Positions 6,932 to 14,581 are shown, counted from the stretch's first letter. The stretch: DNA of 14,581 bases from Pollutimonas sp036675955 (GCA_036675955.1 JAKFDW010000074.1:1-14581), one strand, 5' to 3'. Program-made: numbers and translations. Notes: generated from the letters alone by a model not told the origin.

Positions 6932-7242
6932 ATGCTACGACTGACAATACTGAGCGCCGGGAGCGGCTTATCGGCGCGTTGCTTTGGTATGGCACATGGG
7001 TCGCTTCCGTGGTTATTGCGGCCGGCATGGTCTCGAGTGCGCTTCCGCAGTTTGATTCGTTTCTTTTCGGTTTCAGCGGCTACGCCATCGTAAAAGCCGG
7101 TATAGCGCTCTTCATTCTTTTGCCGATCGCGCGGGTGGCTCTGATGCTGGCGATCTTCCTGCATGAACGCGATTATGTGTACACGGCGATTTCGGCGCTA
7201 GTCCTGACGATCATCGCGGCGGGGATAGTGTTCGGGCTGTAA
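6928..7242 (+). CDS. DUF1634 small membrane protein, partner of the TauE/SafE permease
   Basis: A 104-residue protein with three hydrophobic helices (residues ~15-38, ~50-78 and ~83-104) and a short charged N-terminus. Sequence and context match DUF1634, a family usually encoded directly after TauE/SafE permeases, as here with a 4-nt ATGA overlap that implies translational coupling. It probably forms a complex with the permease or stabilises it, but its function has not been established to my knowledge. It ends only 15 bp from the convergent IclR gene, and no hairpin terminator is visible in that gap. Confidence 0.8.
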   Translation: MNATTDNTERRERLIGALLWYGTWVASVVIAAGMVSSALPQFDSFLFGFSGYAIVKAGIALFILLPIARVALMLAIFLHERDYVYTAISALVLTIIAAGIVFGL

Positions 7243-7257
7243 AGGGATCAAGAGGTC

Positions 7258-8046
7258 CTAAACCGCGCTCCCCTCCATTCTGTTCTTGATCACCGCGGCA
7301 AGTTCAAGCAACGGTCGATGGAGCTTGTTGATGACGCTCGATAAAGACTCCGTGGTGGCGACACTCACGTTCAAGACATGAATCGCGTAGCCGGAACAGA
7401 CCAGCGGCGTTGCCAATGCGACAACCTCCGGTTGCCATGAGGCCGCGCAATAGCCGTCGGCCTCAACGCTTCGGATGGCCTGGTCGATTTCTTTATGGAG
7501 TGTTGCCCATGCGCCCGGGCGACGCGTCATCAGATGCGCCATGATAATTTCCCGCTCTTCTGGGGGCGCCACGGCAAGGTAAGCACGCCCAAGTGAAGTC
7601 AGCTCGATCGGCACACGCAAGCCGGCAACTACATTGCGCAAAGAAACTTTGCGGTTGTAGCGAACCGATTCAAGATAGACCATCTCTTCGCGATCCATGG
7701 TAGCAAGGCCGACATTGATCTTCAAATCTTCGGCTGTCCTGCGCATCAGCGGCGCCGCCACCTGCAGGATAGGAGAACCCGTGCGCATGGCTTGGCCCAG
7801 GCTCAGCAGCGGAGCGGCCAGCCGGTAGGCGCGCTCGCGCTGATCGTAGTCGAGCATGCCCGTTCGTACAAGCGTTTGGGTAAGCCGACTGACAGTTGCC
7901 CGCGACAAGCCCGTTCGGTCCGCAAGCTCACCATTTCCCAGTAAACCGGCGCCGGGACGGAAGGCGCGCAAGATTTCGATTCCCCGCTCCAGAGATCGAT
8001 TCTGTGCCGGTAAAACCAGCCTTTCCGATTCTTCCTTCTTAGCCAT
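7258..8046 (-). CDS. IclR-family transcriptional regulator
   Basis: A 262-residue regulator. The N-terminal winged helix (residues ~15-80) has the IclR-type pattern RSLERGIEILRAF...ELADRTGLSRATVSRLTQTLVRTGML. The C-terminal effector domain (~95-250) has GLATMDREEMVYLESV, LRVPIELTSLGRAYLA and an ALATPLV segment. IclR proteins bind small aromatic or aliphatic acids. This one is divergent from the Bug-crotonase-synthetase-PrpD operon and is its likely regulator. The start is uncertain: ATG 8046 gives the usual IclR N-terminus, while ATG 8088 adds 14 residues; neither has a good ribosome binding site. Confidence 0.9.
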   Translation of the reverse strand: MAKKEESERLVLPAQNRSLERGIEILRAFRPGAGLLGNGELADRTGLSRATVSRLTQTLVRTGMLDYDQRERAYRLAAPLLSLGQAMRTGSPILQVAAPLMRRTAEDLKINVGLATMDREEMVYLESVRYNRKVSLRNVVAGLRVPIELTSLGRAYLAVAPPEEREIIMAHLMTRRPGAWATLHKEIDQAIRSVEADGYCAASWQPEVVALATPLVCSGYAIHVLNVSVATTESLSSVINKLHRPLLELAAVIKNRMEGSAV

Positions 8047-8254
8047 ACTGTATACGCACCGGTGATCCGGTCCCGTGCTCCAAGGCATTGAAAACCAAGT
8101 TAGGTGCCGACTTTCAATTCCATTGTGTGAAATTAGAGCGGCTCAACTCGCAAGTTTAGCTCCTAAAATTAAAAGAGCAATTCGCCGGACTCTGAATGTA
8201 TTCAAAAGCCCCGTGCTGCCTTTCTACCCATAACTATTCCTACAGGAGACACTA
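8047..8254. promoter_or_regulatory. divergent control region between the IclR gene and the Bug operon
   Basis: This gap should hold both promoters and the IclR operator. Two inverted repeats stand out: TTTCA-N11-TGAAA (8112-8132) and TGAAT-GT-ATTCA (8193-8204). An AT-rich stretch lies at 8152-8175. Either repeat could be the operator, but neither closely matches an IclR-family consensus I know. AGGAGA at 8244-8249 is the Bug gene's ribosome binding site. Confidence 0.4.
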
Positions 8255-9235
8255 ATGAAATCTAGTCTTTTCTCTCGATTCAGCCGGATAGCTGCCGTCG
8301 CCGCTGCGTTTGCCGCTTTTTTTTCCGCGCCCGCGGCCGCAGCGTTCCCGGAACGACCCATTCATATCGTCGTGCCGTTTGCGCCAGGCGGCGGCACCGA
8401 CTTGATCTCGCGTTTGCTTGGCGACGCAATGTCCCGCGAGTTGAACAAGCCGGTTATCGTCGAGAACAAGCCGGGCGCAGGGACAACCATCGGCTCCGAT
8501 GAGGTTGCACGCAGCAAACCCGACGGCTACACCCTTCTGATGGCCACCTTTGCGCATGCGATCAATCCGGCCCTGCGCCCCAACATGCCCTACGACACTG
8601 ACAAGGCATTCACGCCTGTGATCCTGGTCGGCCATTCCCCGAGCGTGCTGGTCGTGCGTCCGGACAGCCCGTTCAAATCAGTCACGGACGTCATTGCGGC
8701 CGCAAAAGCGCAACCCGGTAAACTCACCTACGCGTCTCAAGGGGTTGGCACCTCTGCCCACCTTGCGGGCGCGCTGCTCGAGAAGCTGGGGAAAGTCGAT
8801 ATGTCACACGTGCCCTACCGCGGCGCAGGTCCGGCTCTCAACGACCTGCTCGGCGGCCATGTGGACTTGATGTTCGGCACCGCCGCGGCCGTAGGCTCCG
8901 CCCTGCAGTCGGGCACACTGCGCGCTCTGGGTGTTACGACCGCAGAACGTTCGCCCGCCTTGGCTGACATTCCGGCCATAGCAGAATCTCTACCCGGCTA
9001 CAAACTTGACAGCTGGTACGGCTTGTACGCTCCCGCCGGCACGCCCGCCGACGTTGTCGCCTACCTGAACAAGGCGGCGACCAAGGCGGCGCAGGCAGAG
9101 GCCTTCAAGAGCAAGGTACAGCAGGAAGGCTTGCTGGTGACGCCCGGCACGCCCGAAGACCTCGAAAACTACGTCAAGGCAGAGCAGGAGCGCTGGGCCG
9201 ACGTCGTGGCCTCGAGCAACATCAGTCTGAACTAA
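8255..9235 (+). CDS. Bug-family (TTT) periplasmic tricarboxylate-type solute-binding protein
   Basis: A 326-residue secreted receptor. The signal peptide (residues 1-30) has a basic start, an Ala/Phe-rich core and cleavage around AAAA/FPERP. The mature protein opens with the Bug hallmark PIHIVVPFAPGGGTDLISR and then NKPGAGTTIGSDEVARSKPDGYTLLM. Bug proteins deliver carboxylates such as citrate, dicarboxylates or aromatic acids to TctAB permeases, or act as sensors. No tctA or tctB is present, so this is an orphan receptor, as is common in Alcaligenaceae. A strong AGGAGA lies 5 nt before the ATG. It is the first gene of a four-gene operon. The ligand is unknown but is presumably the substrate of the downstream enzymes. 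Confidence 0.93.
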   Translation: MKSSLFSRFSRIAAVAAAFAAFFSAPAAAAFPERPIHIVVPFAPGGGTDLISRLLGDAMSRELNKPVIVENKPGAGTTIGSDEVARSKPDGYTLLMATFAHAINPALRPNMPYDTDKAFTPVILVGHSPSVLVVRPDSPFKSVTDVIAAAKAQPGKLTYASQGVGTSAHLAGALLEKLGKVDMSHVPYRGAGPALNDLLGGHVDLMFGTAAAVGSALQSGTLRALGVTTAERSPALADIPAIAESLPGYKLDSWYGLYAPAGTPADVVAYLNKAATKAAQAEAFKSKVQQEGLLVTPGTPEDLENYVKAEQERWADVVASSNISLN

Positions 9236-9275
9236 TGCATAGTGCGCGCGGCGCACCGAAATAGAGGAAACATTC

Positions 9276-10091
9276 ATGTCCAATGAGCTCATTCAACTCG
9301 ATGTCCAGGACGGCATCGCAACGATCTACTTGAACCGCCCTGAAAAGCGAAACGCTTTCAGCGACGACATGCGGACCCGGTACATCCAGGTTCTCGAGGA
9401 AGTCACTGCAAACCGGGCGATTCGCGCCGTGGTGCTCACGGGCAAGGGCAAGGGTTTCTGCGCCGGCGGCGACGTGGCCGGCATGGAAAGTCGCATGCAA
9501 GCCGATGCAGGGGAAATCGCCTTCAACGGCTGGGCGCGGCAGCAACGCGTGCATCGCTGTGTGACGTTATTGCATTCCATGCCCAAACCGACTATCGCAG
9601 CAGTGAACGGCGCCGCTTCAGGCCTGGGCGCGGACACGGCCATCAGTTGCGACTTCGTGCTCGCCAGCGTAGGCGCATCCTTTACCTGGTCTTATATCAA
9701 CCGCGGCCTTATCCCTGATGGCGGAGGCCTGTATTTCCTGCCACGCCGGGTGGGTCTGCCGAAAGCGAAGGACCTGATTTTCAGCGGACGCAAGGTCGAG
9801 GCGTCCGAAGCGCTGGAGCTAGGTATTGCCGACCGTATCGCCAGCGATGAAGAACTGCTGCCGGCAGCATGGCGCTGGGCCGAGGAACTCAGCAAAGGTT
9901 CTCCCACGGCGCTGGCCTTGGGCAAGACGATTCTTAACCAATCATTTGAGTTGAGCGCGGGCCAGGTTTTTTCGCAGGGAAGCCAAGCGCAAGCCGTTTG
10001 CTACACGTCAACCGAGCATCGGGATTCAGTCCAGGCTTTTCTGAAAGCGCGGGATGAACGCAAGTCTGCTTCGGCTGCCGTTAAGGATTGA
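9276..10091 (+). CDS. crotonase-superfamily enzyme (enoyl-CoA hydratase/isomerase family)
   Basis: A 271-residue acyl-CoA-acting enzyme. The oxyanion-hole segments are GKGFCAGGDVAGM (residues ~58-70) and NGAASGLGADTAISCD (~111-126). The two catalytic Glu of true enoyl-CoA hydratases are not kept: the first aligns with D120 and the second with Y140. Instead there is D148 in RGLIPDGGG, the position of the catalytic Asp in PaaG-type enoyl-CoA isomerases. An isomerase or other crotonase reaction is thus more likely than simple hydration. GAGGAAA lies 5 nt before the ATG. It follows the Bug gene by 40 nt and precedes the CoA ligase by a few nt, so its substrate is probably the ligase product. The superfamily is firm; the reaction is inferred. 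Confidence 0.9.
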   Translation: MSNELIQLDVQDGIATIYLNRPEKRNAFSDDMRTRYIQVLEEVTANRAIRAVVLTGKGKGFCAGGDVAGMESRMQADAGEIAFNGWARQQRVHRCVTLLHSMPKPTIAAVNGAASGLGADTAISCDFVLASVGASFTWSYINRGLIPDGGGLYFLPRRVGLPKAKDLIFSGRKVEASEALELGIADRIASDEELLPAAWRWAEELSKGSPTALALGKTILNQSFELSAGQVFSQGSQAQAVCYTSTEHRDSVQAFLKARDERKSASAAVKD

Positions 10092-10096
10092 ACGCT

Positions 10097-12202
10097 ATGA
10101 ATGCGATTTTCCACCTTATCAACCCCCGCAGCGTGGCGGTGATTGGCGCGTCGGCAGACCCTGCCAAGACGTCCGGCCGGCCGGTAGCGTATTTGCGCAA
10201 GCATGGTTTCGAAGGCGCTATCTACCCCGTGAACCCGAAAGTAGACTCTATTGCAGGACTCAAGTGCTACCCCGATGTGGCTTCCTTGCCTGAGACGCCC
10301 GATGTAGGAATCGTGCTGCTCGGGGCCAAACGCGCGCATCTTGCCGTGCGTGAGCTGGCCGAACGCGGCACGGCAGCCGCCATCGTGTTGGCCAGCGGTT
10401 ATACCGAGACCGGCAGTGAAGGTGCGCGGCGCCAGCACGAGCTGTTGGAAGCCGCCGGCAAAATGCGTATTCTCGGACCTAATACCATAGGGCTGGTGAA
10501 CCTGACGCGCAATATTCCGCTTTCCGCCAGCAGCGCGCTCGAAATGGAACACTTCCCTAGGGGTTCGATTGGGGTCGTTTCCCAAAGCGGTGGTATTGTC
10601 GGCTCGCTGCTTTCACGCGCTGCAGCCCGCGGTATCGGCCTGTCGACGCTGGTCTCCACCAGCAATGAAGTCGACCTCGATCTGGCGGATTTTATGGACT
10701 TTCTGGCTTCGGATGAGGCCACCAGAGTCATCGCGCTCTATGTCGAAACCATCCGTAACCCCGAAAAATTCAGTGCTGCTGCGCTGAAAGCTGCTCAGGC
10801 CGGCAAACCGGTTGTCGCCTTCAAGGTGGGTCGGTCGGAATCGGGCGCTCGCGCAGCAGTCTCGCATACCGGCGCCATGGCGGGGGCCGACCAAGTTTAC
10901 GACGCCTTGTTCAGGCAAACAGGCGTTATCCGCGCAGAACGTTTCAGCGATCTGCTGGATATCCCGGCAGCTCTTTCGACTGCCCGCAAGCTGCAGGGCA
11001 AACGCATCGCCATTCTCACCTCAACAGGCGGTGCCGGCACGCTGGTCTCGGACGCCTTGGGCCTTGCAGGGTTCGAGACGCCAGCTCCTGATTTAAAAAC
11101 AGCCGAGCGCCTGCGCGCCCTGGAAACCGGCGACCACGCGGCATTGGACCGCAACCCGATCGATGTAACGCTCGCCGGGCTGGAACCGGATCTTCTTCGC
11201 GGAGCGATACGGACGGTACTGGCAAGCGAGCAGTATGACGCGCTGGCGATTATTGTTGGTTCTTCCAGCTTGGCAGCCCCGGATTTGATGGCCGGCGCCA
11301 TCAAAGACTGCCTGCCCGACAGCGACAAGCCCGTGATCGCTTACGTGAGCCCTTATGCGCCGCATATCGTGGCGATTATGAATCAGCGCGGTGTACCGGC
11401 GTTCACAGAGCCGGAAAGCTGCGCTGCCGCTTTGGACGCGATGCTGAAAATGTCTGATGAGCGGACTCTACTGCCGTCTTCAACGCGCATCGCACCTATC
11501 CCGATACCGGATTTTCCCGAAAACGCGTTGGATGAAGCTGAAGCGAAGCAGCTTTTCTCGTGTTTCGGCGTGCCGTCGGTTCGAGAAGAAATCGTCACGA
11601 ATATAGATGAAGCAAAGGCCGCTGCGAACTCGCTCGGCCCCGAAGTCGTGCTCAAACTCCTTTCGCGCGAAATCGCGCACAAGAGCGAGGTAGGCGGAGT
11701 TGCTGTGGGCGTAAGCTCCGACAATATAGCGGCGCGCTTCCATGAAATGCACGACAGTGTACGGGCGGCTACCGGACGTGCGCCGGAACGTTATCTCGTC
11801 CAGGAAATGGTTTCGGGCGGCGTTGAGTTGATTCTTGGATTTCACCGGGATCCGCTTGGATCGGCGATCTTGCTGGGCATGGGTGGCGTGACGGCCGAAT
11901 TGTTCAAGGATACGACGATGCGCTTGCTCCCGACGGAAGGTGCGCTCAGCGTGGAGGAGGCCCTCTCGATGATGCGCGAGCTCAAGACATGGCCGCTACT
12001 CGACGGATACCGGGGCCAGCCCAAGGCGGACACCAAAGCGCTTGCTGACGCCATCGTCGCTTTCTCTAATATGGTCGCACAACTGGGCGGCCGGCTTGTC
12101 GAGGCAGAGATCAATCCTCTGTTTGTTCAGCCGGTTGGTAAAGGGGTATTGGCCGCAGACGGCATTGCCGTGCTGAACACGGTCGCCACGGTTGCAGGAT
12201 AA
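10097..12202 (+). CDS. NDP-forming acyl-CoA synthetase (fused acetate--CoA ligase type)
   Basis: A 701-residue fusion of the alpha and beta parts of an ADP-forming acyl-CoA synthetase. In order it has a CoA-binding Rossmann domain (residues ~5-130, with NPRSVAVIGAS and ILGPNTIGLVN), a succinyl-CoA-ligase-like domain (~155-290) with phospho-His H257 in AAVSHTGAMAG, a second CoA-ligase-like domain (~295-450), and an ATP-grasp domain (~475-701, with KLLSREIAHKSEVGGVAVGV and a closing AEINPLFV). It converts a carboxylic acid, ATP and CoA to acyl-CoA, ADP and phosphate, reversibly. The start is the ATG at 10097, with AAGGA 9 nt upstream; an in-frame TTG at 10088 would overlap the crotonase gene. 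The acid specificity cannot be read, but the operon suggests it activates the acid bound by the Bug receptor. Confidence 0.92.
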   Translation: MNAIFHLINPRSVAVIGASADPAKTSGRPVAYLRKHGFEGAIYPVNPKVDSIAGLKCYPDVASLPETPDVGIVLLGAKRAHLAVRELAERGTAAAIVLASGYTETGSEGARRQHELLEAAGKMRILGPNTIGLVNLTRNIPLSASSALEMEHFPRGSIGVVSQSGGIVGSLLSRAAARGIGLSTLVSTSNEVDLDLADFMDFLASDEATRVIALYVETIRNPEKFSAAALKAAQAGKPVVAFKVGRSESGARAAVSHTGAMAGADQVYDALFRQTGVIRAERFSDLLDIPAALSTARKLQGKRIAILTSTGGAGTLVSDALGLAGFETPAPDLKTAERLRALETGDHAALDRNPIDVTLAGLEPDLLRGAIRTVLASEQYDALAIIVGSSSLAAPDLMAGAIKDCLPDSDKPVIAYVSPYAPHIVAIMNQRGVPAFTEPESCAAALDAMLKMSDERTLLPSSTRIAPIPIPDFPENALDEAEAKQLFSCFGVPSVREEIVTNIDEAKAAANSLGPEVVLKLLSREIAHKSEVGGVAVGVSSDNIAARFHEMHDSVRAATGRAPERYLVQEMVSGGVELILGFHRDPLGSAILLGMGGVTAELFKDTTMRLLPTEGALSVEEALSMMRELKTWPLLDGYRGQPKADTKALADAIVAFSNMVAQLGGRLVEAEINPLFVQPVGKGVLAADGIAVLNTVATVAG

Positions 12203-12215
12203 GAAAGGCTGCGCT

Positions 12216-13550
12216 ATGCATGTTACTCAGATCTTGGCAAAGAAAGCCACGGCCCTGCTTGGGCAACCGTTACCGGAAAACGTCATCCATCATGCCAAGC
12301 GCGCGGTAATCGACTGGTATGCGTCCGCACTGCCAGGCACACAGACCGAACCGCTACGCCTCCTGGAACAGACGATGGCTGAAGACCTTGACCGCGGCCA
12401 GGCCCAGCTGATCTTGGGCCGGCGGGCAACGGTGCGCACGGCCGCGTTGGTTAATGGCGCAGCCGCGCATGCCGCCGAGCTCGACGACAGTTTTCGGGAC
12501 GCCATGTATCACCCAGGGGCCGCCACCGTTGCCGCGGCGCTTGCGGCGTCTCAGCAGGTCAACGGGAACGGTGCCGATTTTCTGCGCAGTGTGGTGGCCG
12601 GTTATGAAGTATCCACTCGGATCGGCATGGTAATGGGCCGCGCACATTATCGGTACTGGCACAACACCGGGACCATCGGAACCTTCGGGGCCGCGGCGGC
12701 TGCTGCGGCGGCGTACAAGCTGGATGCCAATGCCTTTTCCCACGCGCTGGCGACGGCCGCCACCTTCACGGCGGGACTACAGCAGGCTTTCCGGATGGAT
12801 TCGATGTCCAAGCCGCTACATCCTGGACGCGCGGCGGAAGCCGGAATCCTTGGCGCTCAACTTGCACGACAAGGCGTGACGGGTTCGCTGGACATTTTCG
12901 AAGGCGATGCCGGGCTTGGGAAGGCAATGAGCGACGGGCCCGATTGGTCCGGAGTCGCTGAGACGTTCGGAACGGATTTTCACATTACCCGCTTGACCGT
13001 GAAGAACCATGTGGGATGCGGCCATGCCTTTCCCGCAATCGACGGCGTTGTCGCACTCCGCCAACAGCACAATGTCCATTCCGCCGATATTGCCCGTATC
13101 CATATCGCAACGTACCGACCGGCCCTTGATATCGCATGCTACGACTTTCCGCAGACGGCAAATGAGGCACGGTTCAGTATCAAATACATGGTTGCAACAG
13201 CTCTGGTACATGGCGACGTACGGATGAACGCCTATTCTCCGGAAAGAATGGCTTGCCTCGCAACCCGCCAGTTGATGAGCAGGATATCGACGACGGTCGA
13301 CCCTGATATTGATAAAAGATTTCCGCAACAACGCGCCGCCAAAATTGAGCTCGAGCTGAAAGACGGCAGCCGGTTGGAGTATGTTCAGCCCAATCGAAAA
13401 GGCGACCCGGAGGCCCCGCTCACGGACCGGGAGCTCGAAGACAAGTTCCTGGAACTGGCCGATCCGGTAATTGGCCGGGCCCGCGCGGATGCTTTGCTGC
13501 AGTGCTTGTGGAAGCTGGAGGAGCAGCCAGCGCCGTGCCTGATCGATTGA
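12216..13550 (+). CDS. MmgE/PrpD family protein (2-methylcitrate dehydratase / cis-aconitate decarboxylase fold)
   Basis: A 444-residue cytosolic enzyme of the MmgE/PrpD family, whose members dehydrate 2-methylcitrate or decarboxylate cis-aconitate. Active-site positions appear kept: the ELDDS...YHPG segment (E88, D90, D91, H99), H149 in WHNTGTIG, K198 in SKPLHPGRAA and H269 in CGHAFPAID. The canonical first Asp is Glu (E88) in my alignment. The C-terminal domain follows from residue ~270. ATG 12216 has AAGAAAGG 7 nt upstream; a TTG at 12192 would overlap the synthetase gene. It is the last gene of the operon. The other prp genes (prpB, prpC, acnD) are absent here, so a methylcitrate-cycle role is not favoured; it more likely acts on the operon's own substrate. 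Confidence 0.9.
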   Translation: MHVTQILAKKATALLGQPLPENVIHHAKRAVIDWYASALPGTQTEPLRLLEQTMAEDLDRGQAQLILGRRATVRTAALVNGAAAHAAELDDSFRDAMYHPGAATVAAALAASQQVNGNGADFLRSVVAGYEVSTRIGMVMGRAHYRYWHNTGTIGTFGAAAAAAAAYKLDANAFSHALATAATFTAGLQQAFRMDSMSKPLHPGRAAEAGILGAQLARQGVTGSLDIFEGDAGLGKAMSDGPDWSGVAETFGTDFHITRLTVKNHVGCGHAFPAIDGVVALRQQHNVHSADIARIHIATYRPALDIACYDFPQTANEARFSIKYMVATALVHGDVRMNAYSPERMACLATRQLMSRISTTVDPDIDKRFPQQRAAKIELELKDGSRLEYVQPNRKGDPEAPLTDRELEDKFLELADPVIGRARADALLQCLWKLEEQPAPCLID

Positions 13551-13624
13551 CACACCATCTACGCTTTAGACCATAGGCATCCAACAATGCAATGCAGATG
13601 CAATAATCCAATTTCTAACGTCTC
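13551..13624. other. convergent intergenic gap with no recognised feature
   Basis: These 74 bp separate the convergent PrpD-family and PAS-GGDEF genes. I see no stable GC-rich hairpin with a T-run on either strand; only a loose TGCAATGCAGATGCA repetition (near 13589). Termination here may be Rho-dependent. Confidence 0.5.
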
Positions 13625-14566
13625 TTAGTCCGGCGTCACGCTGCGAAGACGCACGGGCTTTTGGCGATAAAGGTCGTCGTCGGCGTGGCGGGCCAATGCG
13701 GGCATGTCCAGCCCGTCGACGGGATATCGCGCGATGCCTATGCTTGTTCCGACACGCAGGGTAAGCGCGCCGAGGACAAACGGTTCTTCAAGAGCCTTGG
13801 CGATTTTCCCGGCGACAAGCGATACATGGTCGGCATCGTCGATTTCCGGCAAAAGCACCATGAATTCGTCCGCGGCTATCCGTGCTACCGAATCGCTGGC
13901 GCGAACAGACTCGACCAGGCGTTGCGCCACCGACTTCAGAAGTTCGTCGCCGACGGCGTGGCCGTGAGTCTCATTGACTTCCCTGAAGCGATCCAGGTCG
14001 ATGCAAAGCAGGGCCAGGCTGCGGCCGTAGCGCTCGGCCTGCAGCAAGGCCTGGTCGGTCCGTTCCGTCAAAAGGTTGCGGTTGGCAAGACCTGTTAGAC
14101 CGTCGCGCAATTCGAGTTGCGACAGACGCTCTTCATACTCGCGCTGCTCGCTGACGTCCACGAATGCCGCCACATAATTTGTTATTTGATCCCTATCGTC
14201 GCGAACGGCGTTAAGCGTCAGAAAGGCCGGAAAGTCGAAGCCGTTCTTTCGGCGTGCCCATGCCTGCCCTTCCCAGTTTCCCTGTATGGCCAGGTCGCCG
14301 GCAACACGCCGGAAGAACAGATCATTATGCCGGTTCGTCGGACGATGCAGCAGCTCATTAAGCGTCATGCCGCCGGCCTCCTTCGGCGAATAGCCGGTCA
14401 TGCGAACGAAGGCGGGATTGACCAGAATGACGCGGCCGTCGGCATCCAGCAGTGCAAGGGCTTCGGTGGCATGTTCGAACGCCGCGGCCGTCAAGCGCAA
14501 GGTTTCTTCCAGACGGCCTGGCGCCACGATGGCAACCCGAGATAAAGATGGTGTGAAGTCGGACAC
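13625..14566 (-). CDS. PAS-GGDEF protein with degenerate AADEF signature
   Basis: A 313-residue protein with no membrane segment. A PAS domain (residues ~28-140: EALALLDADGRVILVNPAFVRMTGYS, then FVDVSEQREYEERL) is joined by a short coiled linker to a GGDEF domain (~150-305: DGLTGLANRNLL, CIDLDRFREVNETHGHAVGDELL). The signature at residues 231-235 is AADEF, losing both Gly of GGDEF, while the allosteric I-site RxxD (R222-D225) is intact at the normal spacing of five residues upstream. That suggests little or no cyclase activity but retained c-di-GMP binding. The start is GTG at 14566 with AGGAA 5 nt upstream; the frame is open to the window edge, so a longer N-terminus cannot be excluded. No EAL domain follows. 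Confidence 0.88.
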   Translation of the reverse strand: MSDFTPSLSRVAIVAPGRLEETLRLTAAAFEHATEALALLDADGRVILVNPAFVRMTGYSPKEAGGMTLNELLHRPTNRHNDLFFRRVAGDLAIQGNWEGQAWARRKNGFDFPAFLTLNAVRDDRDQITNYVAAFVDVSEQREYEERLSQLELRDGLTGLANRNLLTERTDQALLQAERYGRSLALLCIDLDRFREVNETHGHAVGDELLKSVAQRLVESVRASDSVARIAADEFMVLLPEIDDADHVSLVAGKIAKALEEPFVLGALTLRVGTSIGIARYPVDGLDMPALARHADDDLYRQKPVRLRSVTPD

Positions 14567-14581
14567 GCTGATTCCTGGTGA

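Noticed and set aside
8159..8178. GCTC...GAGC inverted repeat in the IclR-Bug gap as an operator or terminator
   Set aside because: Only four paired bases around an AT-rich centre, with no extension and no match to a known site.
10088..10096. TTG start for the acyl-CoA synthetase
   Set aside because: It overlaps the crotonase stop, while the ATG at 10097 has AAGGA at a usable distance and gives the normal family N-terminus.
8255..13550. Assignment of the operon to itaconate or methylcitrate degradation
   Set aside because: The diagnostic genes (CoA transferase and citramalyl-CoA lyase, or prpB and prpC) are absent from the window, so naming the pathway would go beyond the evidence.
12816..13553. 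A 245-residue minus-strand open frame opposite the PrpD-family gene
   Set aside because: Antisense shadow; the plus frame has conserved MmgE/PrpD active-site motifs.

Overview
The window looks like a chromosomal segment of a betaproteobacterium, most likely Burkholderiales/Alcaligenaceae (Bordetella, Achromobacter or Pusillimonas type). This is inferred from moderately high GC, a Bug-type periplasmic receptor beside an IclR regulator and CoA-ester genes, and the make-up of the copper cluster. There are no rRNA, tRNA, CRISPR, insertion-sequence or phage features. Coding density is high and eleven genes are complete; copA runs off the left edge.

Region 1 (1-5233) is a copper-handling cluster: the multicopper oxidase copA (minus strand, 3' end off the window), the small metallochaperone copZ (plus), a Cys-rich copper-storage-like four-helix protein (minus), and the two-component pair copR-copS (plus). 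Three regulatory sites can be read. Two are near-identical CopR/PcoR-type cop boxes (1964-1979 and 2968-2983), one upstream of copA and one between the Cys-rich gene and copRS. The third is a CueR-like, MerR-type promoter with a 19-bp spacer directly in front of copZ (2102-2132). The cluster therefore seems to join a periplasmic-sensing regulon (CopRS) with a cytosolic-sensing one (a CueR-like protein encoded elsewhere).

Region 2 (5280-7242) is a small transport operon: a GntR/HutC regulator, a TauE/SafE permease and a DUF1634 membrane partner. A perfect 24-bp palindrome overlaps the promoter in front of the GntR gene. Promoter spacing and the lack of a ribosome binding site suggest a leaderless, self-regulated transcript.

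Region 3 (7258-13550) is a carboxylate catabolic module: a divergent IclR regulator, then a plus-strand operon of a Bug (TTT-family) solute-binding protein, a crotonase-family enzyme with a non-hydratase active site, a fused NDP-forming acyl-CoA synthetase, and an MmgE/PrpD enzyme with a conserved active site. A plausible reading is capture of an organic acid, CoA activation, and isomerisation or C-C chemistry. The substrate is unknown and this exact gene combination is not one I recognise as a named pathway.

Region 4 (13625-14566, minus) is a PAS-GGDEF protein whose signature is AADEF but whose RxxD inhibitory-site motif is intact. That suggests a c-di-GMP receptor rather than a cyclase.
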